Source of the DNA: Lepisosteus oculatus
Taxonomy: Eukaryota; Chordata; Actinopteri; Semionotiformes; Lepisosteidae
DNA: 64,000 bases
Assembly: GCF_040954835.1 (NCBI RefSeq)
Contig: NW_027168257.1
Location: 62,001 to 126,000 of the forward strand
Direction: 5' to 3'
Each line of letters begins with the position of its first letter. Within the stretch, counting starts at the first letter, position 1. The position numbers and the translations under genes were made by a program. Shown piece after piece: positions 31,491 to 42,474 of the stretch. A model generated the notes under the pieces. It was not told the origin of the DNA, searched no databases, and saw only the letters and a list, made by a program, of their open reading frames with translations.

Positions 31491-32572
31491 ACAGCTCGCA
31501 TGATCAGGCAGGCGAAACAGCCCTACACAGTTCTGCCGCAGTACACGGATATAATCATACCGTTATTAAATTCTTGAGATACGCGATTCCATATTATATT
31601 CCCTTTTAATCAAATTCTAAAAGTATGCTTGTTGACGTATCCGGTATCACGTTAGTTAAAGACTTCGAAGCTTACAATGTTTAGGGAGAAATGGAATACC
31701 GGTGTGTATTTTTCCTTGTGATATTTTAAGCTCTAGTTGAATGATAGGTGTCGCATTTTAAATCATTCTCGTAGTAGAAATTATGAAACGCCCTGTTAAA
31801 AGCAAGGAAGTTTTTATGCCCCGTTGAAGTAAAATAAAATGCCTGACAAAGTATGGCTTGGACAGATTCCAAGTGCTTGTACAAATGTGCTAAAGAAATT
31901 ATACTTTGAGTATACAGCTTGTCCAAAGTCATCCATTATTAATACTATTAGTAATATCTTCAGTAAAGGCTTTGATGCATAAATATTTCTGATAAAGGTA
32001 GGTTGTGTACTTTTGTCCAACTGAGCAATCTTGCTTTCATAAAATATACCAACATTTGAATGACTGATGATTAACATGCTGTGATACACAGTTCAAAATT
32101 AAAGGCTCGAATGCTGTACATGAGAGGTTAAGCTCCCCCTGGCGGTTTTACAAGGCGACGCCGGATAGCTAGTCACGTGACACACGTGATACCGCGTGAT
32201 ACCCCGGTGGGCGTGTCGCGGTATGCCGTGAAATACCTCACCCATTTTGAATGGCTACATCTGTAGCTACTTGTGGATTCAAATACTTTATCGAGTGCTT
32301 TGATGAGTTTTTGCAATTTGATTGTCGTCCTGTCAGCCTGTTTCTGTTTTTTTTTTCAATCTAGTGATGGAAAGTAAGAGGGAAATGATGGAGCAATCCA
32401 TAACCGCTCCGGAAAAATGGCAGAAAGAAATGGCCCGTCACTAAGGACATTTGTGAAGCAGAGGAGTGACATCACCACAAAGTGACTTATTCTGCTGATC
32501 GTTTTGGTGAATAATGATTGAGGCGCGTTAAGAGAAAGGTAGCTGCGTCAGCATGCTTAGGCTGCAAAGGAT

Positions 32573-32645
32573 CAAACAAAGGTTTACTCCATGCTGAAAA
32601 GAGAAGAAAAGAAGCAAAACGTTTCGACTGTGGAGCCTTCTGCGC
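32573..32645 (-). mobile_element. Penelope-like element tail, relic
   Basis: The minus strand reads AAGGCTCCACAGTCGAAACG followed by TTCTCTTTTCAGCATGGA. This resembles the terminal repeat of fish Penelope-like (Neptune-type) elements, whose ends carry a hammerhead ribozyme motif. Related pieces occur at 33531 and 34395. No RT is seen. Confidence 0.45.
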
Positions 32646-32693
32646 CATCTTCTTTAGCGGTGATGATGTTTACATTGGAAAAACTGAGACATG

Positions 32694-32700
32694 CGTCTCT

Positions 32701-32761
<61 letters not shown>

Positions 32762-32767
32762 AGAGAC
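32694..32767 (-). tRNA. tRNA-Asn(GTT)
   Basis: A 74-nt near-perfect match to vertebrate tRNA-Asn: GTCTCTGTGGCGCAATCGG, stem TCGGC/GCCGA-type arm with loop TGTTAAC, and GGTTCAAGCCCACC. The acceptor is fully paired and TTTTT follows. Confidence 0.95.
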
Positions 32768-33010
32768 TGACGGCCGCTTGTGCTCCCTACATTTGCAGGT
32801 TTATGGTCAAAGAAAACAATCACTTGCGCTTCTTGCAGCCGGCAATCTTTTTCCACTGACAACCAAGAAATGGATTTCATCTTTCACAAGCTGTATGGAT
32901 TTCTTCAAAAACAAGTTATTCCAGAAAGGAAATGAATTCTTGCATTAAACTGAACCAAGCTGTACATGTTTGTCTGAAATGAGACATTCGGCACAACAAG
33001 ACACGGAGAG

Positions 33011-33081
33011 AGGCACCACTGGTATTCAGACCCACGATCGCCTGCTTACTAGGCGGGCACTTTAAGCCACTAGGGAGCACC
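33011..33081 (-). pseudogene. tRNA-Thr pseudogene
   Basis: It recalls Thr(AGT), with TAAAGTGCCCGCCTAGTAA and the GGTGCC end. The D-arm is shortened and the T-arm (GGGTCTGAATACC) is damaged. Confidence 0.75.
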
Positions 33082-33530
33082 GCACTTTTACAGACACTTG
33101 GACACATCTGCGTTCGGTGTGCACTTAACATGCTCTCTGAGCCCGTTGCCTCCGTCCCATTTAATAGCAGAACTGACGCCAAGAGAAATGATGAGAAATG
33201 GCATTTATCGGGCACTTTTCATGTCCAAGCTGTGCATTCTTTGGCAACACCATTTTTTCTTTTGTTTAATTTCTATACTTATTGATAGAATAAAAACGAT
33301 ATGTCATGTACTGTAAGGGAAATGTCTCTTTTTTTTAATGGGGAAAGCTAGCACCAGCAAATGTTGTGTTTAGAAGAAGTGATTTAACATGACACGTGAC
33401 CTAATTTACCGGAGCAAAAGCTCACCCAGCAAGCCCTGCTTTACTTCTACAGGAGAGAAGTACTGTAGAGTCTGCAAGATGTTCAGCTGGGTAGCTACGT
33501 CAGCATGCCTCGGCTGCAAAGGAACAAGCA

Positions 33531-33600
33531 ATGGGTTTATTGCATGCTGAAAAGAGAAGAACGGAAACAGCGTTTCGACTGTGAGGTCTTCTCACACCTG
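33531..33600 (-). mobile_element. Penelope-like element tail, second relic
   Basis: About 80% similar by eye to 32573-32645 and preceded by the same GTAGCT-CGTCAGCATGC stretch. The two pieces are direct repeats about 950 bp apart. Confidence 0.4.
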
Positions 33601-33893
33601 TAAAAGGCTCCATGGTTTTCTTTCTTCTCTTTTCAACATGGAATACACCTATTGTCTGCAAGATGTGACAATTTCATGGTGTTTTGGAAGAAAACCTTTT
33701 TTCTTTGAATTCAAAATCAATCGGAATTTCAGCACGACACATCAACACTTTTTCTGTTTTAAGGAGATGATATTTTAAACCTGATAAAAATAGTAGGAAA
33801 CACAAGTTTCTTGCTGTGAAAATTTAGATGGGGAAGTGTACTACTAGTAGCAGTGTAGAGCTCTCAGTGGTGGAGTGCAAGCGCATGTTCTAT

Positions 33894-33966
33894 GGGCCAG
33901 TGGCGTAATGGATAACGCGTCTGACTTCGGATCAGAAGATTGTAGGTTCGAGTCCTGCCTGGCTCG
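33894..33966 (+). tRNA. tRNA-Arg(TCG)
   Basis: A 73-nt gene in the same relative place as the Arg(ACG) gene of module A copy 1. The loop is CTTCGGA, giving TCG. The acceptor GGGCCAG/CTGGCTC is intact and TTTT follows. Between the module copies the anticodon has changed while the body stayed Arg. Confidence 0.94.
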
Positions 33967-34394
33967 TGAGGCTTTTAAACCTCTCAGGTTCCTCGGTAAC
34001 AGGTTGCCGTCATGTATATGAACTATAGAAAAGCATTTGCCACAACCCGTAAATTAGCACGCAAGTGCGGGCTAGTGAACACAGAACTGTATGGAGATCA
34101 TCTCCAGCTCCGAGCTCAATTGCAATGAAAAAACATGCAGAGCAGCTGAATTTGTGCTCGGTAGGGTGGGGAGGACTCAGCATTGCTATTGTTCTAATTG
34201 GCATGAACTGCAGGGGATCTGAATCAGAACATGTCAGTTAGTTCGATCATTGCGTCAATATGTAGGGCACGTTAATACAGAATTATTACTTTGTCTGTCT
34301 CGTCTTTGTATATAGCTGAATGTCCCTGACAATTTCATGTTAGTTTTTAAGAACGACATTGGTGCTAATATATACATATATAGCATATAAGGAA

Positions 34395-34475
34395 CACGTA
34401 AAAGTTTAGTCCATGCTAAAAAGATAAGAAAACCGCCACAACGTTTCATCTTGGAATAAATCTTTACTTGTTGTT
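34395..34475 (-). mobile_element. Penelope-like element tail, third relic
   Basis: TTTAGTCCATGCTAAAAAG and CAACGTTTCA match the tail family in reverse. GGAATAAATCTTTACTTG follows on the plus strand. Too short to classify firmly. Confidence 0.35.
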
Positions 34476-34679
34476 TTGCAGCCTACCCATTCTGACCTAA
34501 CTCCTCCCTTGAAATTCCCTAACAGATAAGGGTACGTAACGGCTCATGCGATGCTCAGTTGCAATTTGTCCCAAAACAAACAAGAACAGCAGCTGAGGGT
34601 TTGAGTTTGAACATGCACTGTATTAAAGCAGCTTTTATTTCCATTGATAAATGCTAGATATTCCTACAGAGATTCTCCA

Positions 34680-35512
34680 GGTGAGTACGCGATTCCTGTT
34701 TCTGTTTCTATTTCTGTTTCATATATAAATATATACAGTATATATATATGTTACATGTGTCTCTGCAATAGTACAAATGTGTTATACACTATCAGGGGCT
34801 GCTTTTTTGTGCACCTCATCTACAACAAGGGTTTTTTTTCATTTATGTTTGTGGACCTTCACTATTTGAGGAAGTGAGTTAGATAAGAAAGTTACAGGTA
34901 TGGTGAGCAATGACTGACAAAGGCACGTACTGCGTATTCCTTACAGAAGTGTAAGCAATTTGTTCTAAAAAACACCGGCTAAAGTCCAACATCGTTAGCA
35001 ATCTTATTACTTAAACAGAATTAACATCAATAAACTGTAAGGTGCTGGTACATGCGAGTAGATTTGATCTTCTATTAAACAAAAATGCAATTACAGCTCT
35101 AAAAAGGTCAACCTAGACTTCTGTAACAGATCTGTTCAGGTCATCGCTGTTCCTCTGACCTTGTGAGTCTTTGGAATTTTAAAAGTGTATTTTGCTTGCC
35201 TTTCATGTGGTCTGTGTACAAGTCACTGTGGCGTATGCGGTCCTACACAGCCTTGCTATAGACGTGACGAGCCTCCGCTATGTTGCAATGGAGAACAGGT
35301 TCAGTACGGAGCTGCCGAGAAAATTCAGCTGGAAAGCTCGTTGCAGAAAAGCATCGGTATCTGTGTCCAGCGGCAAAGCGTCCTTCGTGGGTGCTGAAGA
35401 ATCGATTTCACAGGCTGCGGGTCCAGGCGATTTAGAGTGTTAAAGGTCCCAGCGAAAACGAAACGGCGCTGGTCCTTTTACACGCACGCACGCAACCAAA
35501 TGCAAAGGACGC
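34680..35512. other. Spacer with TA microsatellite
   Basis: A short (TA)n stretch lies at 34720-34752. The rest is unique in the window. From 35335 to 35440 it resembles the CAGCTGGAAA..GCGTC..GCTGAAGAAT spacer also seen near 25465 and 40910. No gene is supported. Confidence 0.5.
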
Positions 35513-35594
35513 TGTAGTCGGCAGGATTTGAACCTGCGCGGGGAGACCCCAACAGATTTCAAGTCCGTCACCTTAACCACTCGGCCACGACTAC
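35513..35594 (-). tRNA. tRNA-Ser(TGA)
   Basis: An 82-nt gene. GTAGTCGTGGCCGAGTGG start, loop CTTGAAA giving TGA, variable arm GGGGTCTCCCC, T-arm GCAGGTTCAAATCCTGC, and fully paired acceptor GTAGTCG/CGACTAC. Clearly intact. Confidence 0.95.
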
Positions 35595-36227
35595 AGCGAG
35601 CGCCGTGGCCGCTGCCTTCTTGCTACAATCGAACAGGGAGTGCGAGGCGGCGGCGGCAGCGGAGGCAACTTTTTTCAAGTTCGCTCTCCGTTTAAGAAAC
35701 CTTTTACGCCATACGTGCAAGCACACACACACACACCTCAGAGGACTTAAGGGTGGCTTCAAGTTGGAATGATAAAGTCTCCCCGTTCGGACATGAAAAC
35801 AGAACGTTCTTAGACAGAAAGCAATCAACAACGGAGACATGTGGACGACGATTTTAGTCACTGCACTTTGAATAGCATTTTTGCTCCAGTTACAGGAGAT
35901 GCACCAATGGCCCTTGACCTACGCTCTTACCAATGCCTTGAACATTCAAACAAAACAGCCCTCAAGTCCTGCGGTTTAATATAACGCTGTTACGTGTCGA
36001 GGCAGTATTTGACTCTGTCCTACCGTTGAGACACGGGGCGTATATGGAAACGAACACATGCTACGGATCGTCTCTAATCGGTCCCTACAGTTGGAAGGCT
36101 CCTTGAAGCGTGCACCCCCATCATTCATCTTTGCGCATCTGTGAAAGGTAGACTCTTGAGCAATGTTTGAGCCAGCTCTAAGGCAACTAGTGCTATTGGA
36201 TAGAGACCTCTGGAAGATCCTAAGAGT

Positions 36228-36302
36228 CTCTTAACACCACTTCCAGCAGCAAGCTTAATTGTTCGCTGGAGGTCTCCCACCCAGGTACTGACCAGGCAAA
36301 GA
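36228..36302 (-). mobile_element. 5S-derived SINE fragment
   Basis: The minus strand has GCCTGGTCAGTACCTGGGTG and a GGAGACCTCC block, the 5S-derived promoter half of the same SINE family as at 40467. Only about 75 bp remain. Confidence 0.55.
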
Positions 36303-36403
36303 ATCACCACTACATTGAATGAGGAAGTTAATCCTGAAATCCAATAACATATCTCAAGGTAAGACAAATCCATAAGAACATGTCTTAGTATTACTTCGTT
36401 TAT

Positions 36404-36965
36404 CCTATTCCATAATGTCATTATATATAATACCATACAACAGTACGATCCTTACTAACTGCATGCGTTAAAATTGCACATCAGCACATAGCAGGGGGCA
36501 CATAGCCGCGATGTATTATCAATGTTAAATTTCAACCATAATATCGACAACATTAATAAACGCATACGTTGAGAAAATATCGAACCCAGCATATTTTCCG
36601 GTTATATACCACAATGCATTGCTAGTATTCGTTGGTCACCATTTTGGACACGTTTTTCAAACGTAGAAGTATATCCGCAAATATCTCAGCAATCCTCTTT
36701 TGACGAGTAAGTATGAACAATAATAATACTATCTGAATACACACAGATCTTTCTTAATATTATTTTGATTAAAATAGTACGTGAATAAGCAAAAAATGGT
36801 ACATAAAAATAGTGTGAATGGGGAAGATGGCACAAAATCGTTTTGCCATTTCTCTATTCTTATTCTATGTTGTACTTTCAAACTTTAGGTACTCTTTAAT
36901 TAGGACAGACTTTATTGCTCAACTGCTATGATGCAAGCCAAATTTTATACATTTATTTCAGCTTT
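36404..36965 (+). repeat. Dispersed 560-bp repeat, copy 1
   Basis: It matches 43485-44050 in reverse complement along its whole length, including ATTTTGGACACGTTTTTCAA and CAATGCATTGCTAGTATTCG. One copy abuts the Polinton fossil; the other lies inside a TIR element. No gene. Confidence 0.85.
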
Positions 36966-36969
36966 GAGC

Positions 36970-39300
36970 TTTCAGCTTTGTCCAACCTTGAACTCACCGG
37001 CCGTGGTTAACACGTGTTGGATTTTAACGGGCTCTGTGTGTTCGATGTACATAAGCCACTGAATGCTGGGTGTAGAAAATCGTTTTTGCTGGTGGTGGTA
37101 ATTGTCATGGGGTAGCAACGCTATCGTCTCTTCCTGTAAAAACATAAGTCTGAACATGGCCATGCAGACACTAGCGATGGTCACAAACTGAAAGGGGTCG
37201 ATGCACACAACGCAGGCGGCCCCTGACTCAGTCACGCGTGTCTGTCTGGTCATATTCATGACCTTGTCCCAAAACCTGACACAGCCTTCTCTTAGAATTG
37301 CCACATCCAACTGGCAGTAACGTTTCAACTCTCTCTGTAAGTTAAACACACTTCCCTTGCATTCTTCATACCAAACCAAAAACTCGGCTTTCTCCCTCTG
37401 CAGCATGTAGTTAACGCCGTAAAGTTCTGGCGGCGGCATCGGGCTGACATAATTTTGGTTTTCTGAAGTGTTCATCAAGTGTGGAAAATGACCCTTACCC
37501 CCGGGGAACCCCATGGCGGCCGACAGTTTGCTTAATTTCATAGGTAGAAAGTTTAAAGAATCGATAAATCTGATGTTCAGAGCTTTTACGGTCATACACA
37601 TTATCTTACCACCCTGATTAATTAGTTCAACGTCCATCTTTTCATCTTACAACTGTCTGATTACTAGGTAATTGTCATATCCCTTGCCATTGTGCGATAT
37701 GAATGTATGGTTTTTGAAACGTCTATCGATAAATTTACACACAAAATCCTTTAGACAAGTTTCACCATAAAATTCCCAGCTTCGTTTATTGTTAATATGA
37801 AGGGCATGGATGTAATTTGGTATGTGTGTCCCCGTTTCTTGCATGCATTCAAAGTCGAAAAAAATGTACTTGTTTGAAATTTTGGGGTTGTCCAAAGGCA
37901 GTATGTAGCACAAATGTGTGTCAGGGGTGTCGATCACGTTGTTACAATGCGAGCACAGTTTCTCTTTACATTTGTGACTAGAGAGGTTATAAACCTCACA
38001 TTTCTCACAAAAGACCCTGCGCTCACACTTACTAACACCCGTCGCTGCATTCCGAAAGTGTCTCGCCAAACATTGAGAGCTACGACAAAAGACCTTACAG
38101 GCCGGACAATTCTGAATTTCTGCATCAATTTCGCAACACTGGGGATCTAAACAGGTTTTACAAGTTTTAACACAGGCGTGTGCGTTCTTGTGGCTATACG
38201 CCGCATGGTAGTTAGTGCAAAAATATGCCGCCCCCACAAAAGCTTTAAAATTTAAAACCCCATAAAAATGCTCTTCATGCAGTAGAACAAAAAGTATTTT
38301 AGAATTAGGTGGTGTGGGCCCCGTTGTAAAATATTTCCAATCACCCTGGTCATGGTACAAAATTTTAATGACCACCTTTAAATGTTTTTCAAAAGCAGTA
38401 ATGTCTGACAAACTAATTTTCTGATTCTCTGAAAAACCCAACTCTTTGTGCATTCGTTTAGCGCCCTGTAACATTTCCCCATTGGTACAACCTTCATTCA
38501 ACAAACCGTACACACTCCCAGTGAAACACAGATTACCGCCCGTGTAATGTAAGTCGATAAGGTGCGCTTTTTTCTGAGCAATTACCCAGAACGGATTTAA
38601 ATCTTCGACGGGCACCCCCCTGCATATTCCTAACTATCGTCACCACTAATCGGAGGCTGTCATCGGTGAGAATTTCTGTGTGGCTCTGTAAGAGGTCTGA
38701 GATGTGGCTTAAAAAATCAGCAGCATTTAATTCTCCGGGTTGTCTCCTGCGTGAGAACAAGGGTTTGTTAAAACCACCCGCAGTCAAACGCAGCTGTTCA
38801 AAATCATTCGCCCCGATGTTTGGAGAAAGTTCATCCAATATTCTCTGGACTGCACCATGCACATGTTTAGTCATTTATCCCGGTGGGTCTTCGCCAGTGC
38901 ACCATGAAATAGCATTATCAGGTAACGAAATCCAGAGGTTAGATCAGCATCTTCTTTAGAAAAAAACGTCTAAGAGTCTAGCGGCGTAAACCTGGATCAG
39001 TTTTGGAAACACTGAATGTACACTTGCTAAAGCGGCTCTTAGATTCTCTAAACCCCGCTTTTTATCCACCTCATTAGTGCCCACCTTTGATACTAACTGT
39101 GCAATATACCGCACTGAGTCTCCCACATCACCAAACACCAAGTCTTTAGGCGTGTTATTATTTCTCTCCGAAGGCTTGACACGTTTGGTTTTGATCAGCG
39201 TCTTAACAGCCGTCTCCGATGCAGTCACCACCTTAGGGTCCGACGTTTCCACCACACTTTTTTCACTGCTCGTCGATACAGCTGCTGTGTGAATAACGCC
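36970..39300 (-). mobile_element. Polinton/Maverick-like fossil, DNA polymerase region
   Basis: Several minus-strand frames resemble the N-terminal and exonuclease part of a protein-primed family B DNA polymerase of the Polinton type: an FFDFEC exonuclease patch, cysteine-rich zinc-binding pieces, and FNLQRELKRYCQLDVAILR. A further upstream frame is unassigned. No capsid genes, integrase or terminal repeats are seen. It is a broken internal fragment with at least three breaks, probably old. Confidence 0.75.
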
Positions 39301-39421
39301 AATGCTCCATATCTCAAAATCAGAAAACTACACTGTGATAAAAATAAAAGACTTTTCAACACAACAATCAATTAAATCTAAATGGTCAAAATCAGAAAAC
39401 TATGATAACTATGATAAAAAC

Positions 39422-39908
39422 GCCACATATGTGGCACATCCTTACACAAAGGGCTGCGGGTGAATGGAAAAAGTTACCCGGACATGTTGTTACACCGGTT
39501 TCCTTTAAGACTGTGGTGGTGCTACTGGGTTAAGCGGCATGGTTAACGGCATACAGACCCCTGGCACAGACCACTTGTGCCAGGGGTCTGTATGCCATTC
39601 CCAAAATCCACCTGCTGGATTTTGGGAACTTCAGGACGAGTGGGAATTTTCTCCTATCTGTCAATTCTGTTTTGTTTTGGAGACTCTTGGCTGCCTATGT
39701 TGTACAGTGCAGCGTGAAGGAAACATTTTCCAAAACTGTGTCAACTCAAAATTTGTAAGAAAACCTCTCTAGCTGCTTTAACTCTCTTCATTTTTGTCAT
39801 TTAATGTGACACTCGATGTATAACTGGAGCCTCACATATGCAAATGGTGAGGCTCCAGTTCGACACCACTTTACAGTATCTGACAAAAGCATGGCAGATT
39901 GTGCCATG
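39422..39908. repeat. Cluster of perfect hairpins
   Basis: Five perfect inverted repeats lie close together: 39422-39435 (14-bp palindrome), 39548-39596 (21-bp stem, 7-nt loop), 39598-39628 (13-bp stem, 5-nt loop), 39822-39860 (14-bp stem; its loop contains ATGCAAAT) and 39890-39908 (7-bp stem). Their stems are unrelated in sequence. I know no element that explains them. Confidence 0.85.
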
Positions 39909-40138
39909 ACCGGCAGATAACTTCTGCTTATTTTTACCATATTAAACATTGGAAATCCAACCACTTGCATTTGTGACACTTGATTTTGGCTCCACCTAAG
40001 ACACTCTTAAATCTTCAAACACTTTTCTCTTCTCCCGCAACACTCTTGTCTGTCGGCACTATGTGGCAGCGTTGCATGACAACCCATCTCACCACGGAAA
40101 GGAACCTAACAGCTTTGGTAAGAGAGGAGAAAAGGACC

Positions 40139-40212
40139 TGGCCCGTACGGGGCTCGAACCCGTGACCTTGGCGTTATTAGCACCACGCTCTAACCAGCTG
40201 AGCTAACCGGCC
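40139..40212 (-). tRNA. tRNA-Ile(AAT)
   Basis: A 74-nt near-perfect vertebrate tRNA-Ile: GGCCGGTTAGCTCAGCTGG, loop CTAATAA giving AAT, T-arm CGGGTTCGAGCCCCG, acceptor GGCCGGT/ACGGGCC. TTTT follows. Confidence 0.94.
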
Positions 40213-40466
40213 TCACGACAGTAATCCTCTCTGTGCTGCAAAAAATCGATCTCAGGGAATTTCTTTTGCCCTCCTTTGAATAGAAAGCCGTGTAATTCAG
40301 TGTACGGGCTTTCTCGTGCATTTTCATGGTTCTTGTAACCCAAATCCTACACTGGCCTGAATTGCCCCCCCATTTCACAGCATTTTTCAGCTGATTTAAA
40401 ATGTACCTAAAGGAGAAGCATTATTGAAGACCATCAATTACCAAAAGCTTTTGTCAAAGGTTTTGG

Positions 40467-40735
40467 TGGTCATTTTTAATGACCACAGAGCGCTGTGATC
40501 TCGGTTTTACATCTCATCCAAAAGACAGCGCCCTCTTACAACACAGCATCTCCGTCACTATACTGGGGCATTGGGACCCGCACAGACCTCAGGGCGAGCG
40601 CCCCACCGCCGGCACCATTAACACCGCTTCCAGCTGAAAGCTTTGTTTTTTCCTGTAGCTCACCCTCATCCGGGTACTGACCTGGCTCACACCTGCTTAG
40701 CTTCAGTGGGTTTTTTGAGTTGCGAGTTGCAAGGG
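40467..40735 (-). mobile_element. 5S rRNA-derived SINE
   Basis: The minus strand starts with a 5S-like head (CTGAAGCTAAGCAGGTGTGA, GTCAGTACCCGGATGAGG). The body has GGGGCGCTCGCCCTGAGG and CCCCAGTATAGTGACGGAGA, and it ends in CTCTGTGGTCATTAAAAATG. This is the widespread fish 5S-headed SINE, somewhat diverged. It lies directly beside tRNA-Gly as in the copy at 1595. Confidence 0.75.
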
Positions 40736-40771
40736 GATGCAAGTGATGGAGCCGCTTGCTGCAAAAGCCAC

Positions 40772-40842
40772 TGCATTGGCCGGGAATCGAACCCGAGCCT
40801 CCCGCATGGCAGGCGAGAATTCTACCACTGAACCACCAATGC
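40772..40842 (-). tRNA. tRNA-Gly(GCC)
   Basis: A 71-nt perfect-looking tRNA-Gly: GCATTGGTGGTTCAGTGG, stem CTCGC with loop CTGCCAT giving GCC, T-arm CGGGTTCGATTCCCGG, acceptor GCATTGG/CCAATGC. It is the intact relative of the ACC variant at 1776. TTTT follows. Confidence 0.95.
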
Positions 40843-41055
40843 TTAGTGCCTGGGACTTCAAAAAAGACGCTTTTTTGGTGCTCTGTGCAAAACGCGTCGA
40901 CATCTGCTTCCAGCTGCAAAATGCCATTCACGGACGCTGAAGAATTTATTTCCAAGGCAGCGGGTACAAGCGATTGGGTGTTTTAAAACCACCAGAAACA
41001 GCAAAGAGGCGCGCTTCTTTGCTTGCGCCGGAACACACCAACTGGAGGCGGACAA

Positions 41056-41137
41056 CGTAGTCGGCAGGATTCGAGCTTGCGCGGGGAGACCCCAACGGAT
41101 TTCTAGTCCATCGCCTTAACCACTCGGCCACGACTAC
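41056..41137 (-). tRNA. tRNA-Ser(AGA)
   Basis: An 82-nt gene with paired acceptor GTAGTCG/CGACTAC, loop CTAGAAA giving AGA, and the usual variable arm. One T-stem mismatch (GCAAG/CCTGC). Better preserved than the copy at 21340. Confidence 0.9.
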
Positions 41138-41139
41138 AG

Positions 41140-41765
41140 CAAGCCCCGCTGCCGCTGCGTTCTTGCTACAATCTTACCTGGATCGCGAGGCGCCGGCGGA
41201 AGCCTATTTCAAAGTCGTTCTCCGTTTCAAAAAAACATTTCCACAATACAAGCCTTGCAGACAGACACGCCTCAGAGGACTTAAGGGTGGCTTCATGTCG
41301 GAATGATAAAGTCTCCCCGTCCGGACATGAAAATGCCACTTTGTTACACACAAAAAAAGAATCAACAACAGAGAAATGCCCACAAGCATTTGAAAGCCGC
41401 ACCACGTCGCACTTGAAATAGCTCTTACATTAGTGGTAGATGCAGGAATCGCCTTTTTATTTACGCTCTTACCAACGCGATGGAAAGCAAAACAAAGCAA
41501 AGCAGAGCAAAACAAAACGAACAAACGAAAACCCTCACGTCCCGCACTCGCATATAACGCCGTTACGTGCCCAAGCGGTATTGTACGTCATCGTAGCACT
41601 GCACCCCGGGGCGTACGGTATAAGGGAACGAGCACACGCCATGAATCGCCTCGAATCACTCCCTACAGCTGTAAGGCGCCTTGAAGCGTGCACCCCCAAC
41701 GTTCTTCTTTGCGCATCTGTGAAAGGTAAACTCTTGCGCAAACTCTGAACCAGCTCTAAGGAAAC
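41140..41765 (-). repeat. tRNA-Ser module, inverted copy
   Basis: It continues the Ser module beyond the tRNA. 41440-41765 is the reverse of 26915-27175, including a low-complexity AAAGCAAAGCAGAGC run. No gene besides tRNA-Ser. Confidence 0.75.
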
Positions 41766-41789
41766 TAATCCGATTAGACGTTACTTTGA

Positions 41790-42330
41790 CTCATCCTTTA
41801 AGGGACCCTTGTTAATTGGAGAAATCAATGATTTCGAATGAATTCTGTATGCGTTAAAAGACAGCTATACACAGAAAACATGCAGGACACTGCTCATGAT
41901 GTTTCCCGAGCCGAAACACAGTGCGTTTTTCCAAGCCATTTGACAAAGCCCGCCCACTGAAAACTGCAGCAGATCGTGTAAAGGCGTTCAACTTTGTAAC
42001 TACTGCACGCACAGGAAGCAGAATCAATTCCTCTTTTCAAACTGTCAAAGGTTTGCTGCAGGACATCGCACAATCTCTTTTGAACGGGGACAAACGATTT
42101 CTTATGGGGCGCAGTAAGTACAGACGTTTATAAAGCTCCACTCATGCCGACGATGCAGCATGAAGAAGCGCAACCTAACGTTTGACAGACAAAAGCCGGG
42201 CGCCGCTACGAGCAATATGAAATCAAACTGACAGCACACGACGTTTCGCGCTGACTCAAAAGTGATCTCGACAGACGCTGTTCTCTGCATAACGCTGAAA
42301 GAGCTAAAGAGCGTTTCTGTTGAGACGTAA
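41790..42330 (+). repeat. U4 module, copy interrupted by a TIR element (left part)
   Basis: Direct copy of 2890-3425. It breaks off at GAGACGTAA, where the TIR element begins, and resumes at 45373. Confidence 0.85.
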
Positions 42331-42474
42331 CCCAGTGGGCAAAAGACGTATAATATACGTCTATTAAACGCATACCTTAGACGTCTAAATGTGGTCTACA
42401 ATTCGTCTAGAATGAAATTCTAATGTACGTCTAAAGTTATACGTCTATGTTTAGACGTTCATTATACATAAATG

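Larger units (their letters stand above)
27784..32263 (+). mobile_element. TA-flanked TIR element, complete copy
   Basis: It begins CAGATGCAGCCATTCAAA and ends with the inverted TTTTGAATGGCTACATCTG, with TA on both sides. Inside, 28090-28490 recurs inverted at 31285-31715, and 30005-31170 is inverted relative to copy 1. No transposase-like frame is seen. It is a large non-autonomous foldback-type element of a family I cannot name. It contains two tRNA-like segments and a G-poor tract. Confidence 0.7.
33640..34680 (+). repeat. Spacer module A, diverged copy 4
   Basis: It corresponds to 690-1500 of the first copy around a tRNA-Arg gene, but with many substitutions. A Penelope-like tail fragment (34395-34470) is inserted. 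It must be the oldest copy in the window. Confidence 0.7.

Noticed and set aside
39838-39845. Octamer ATGCAAAT as an snRNA distal element
   Set aside because: It sits in a hairpin loop and no snRNA gene lies within range; the nearest gene is a tRNA with an internal promoter.
40467-40735. Functional 5S rRNA gene
   Set aside because: Only the promoter half resembles 5S and a SINE body follows; the rest of 5S is absent.
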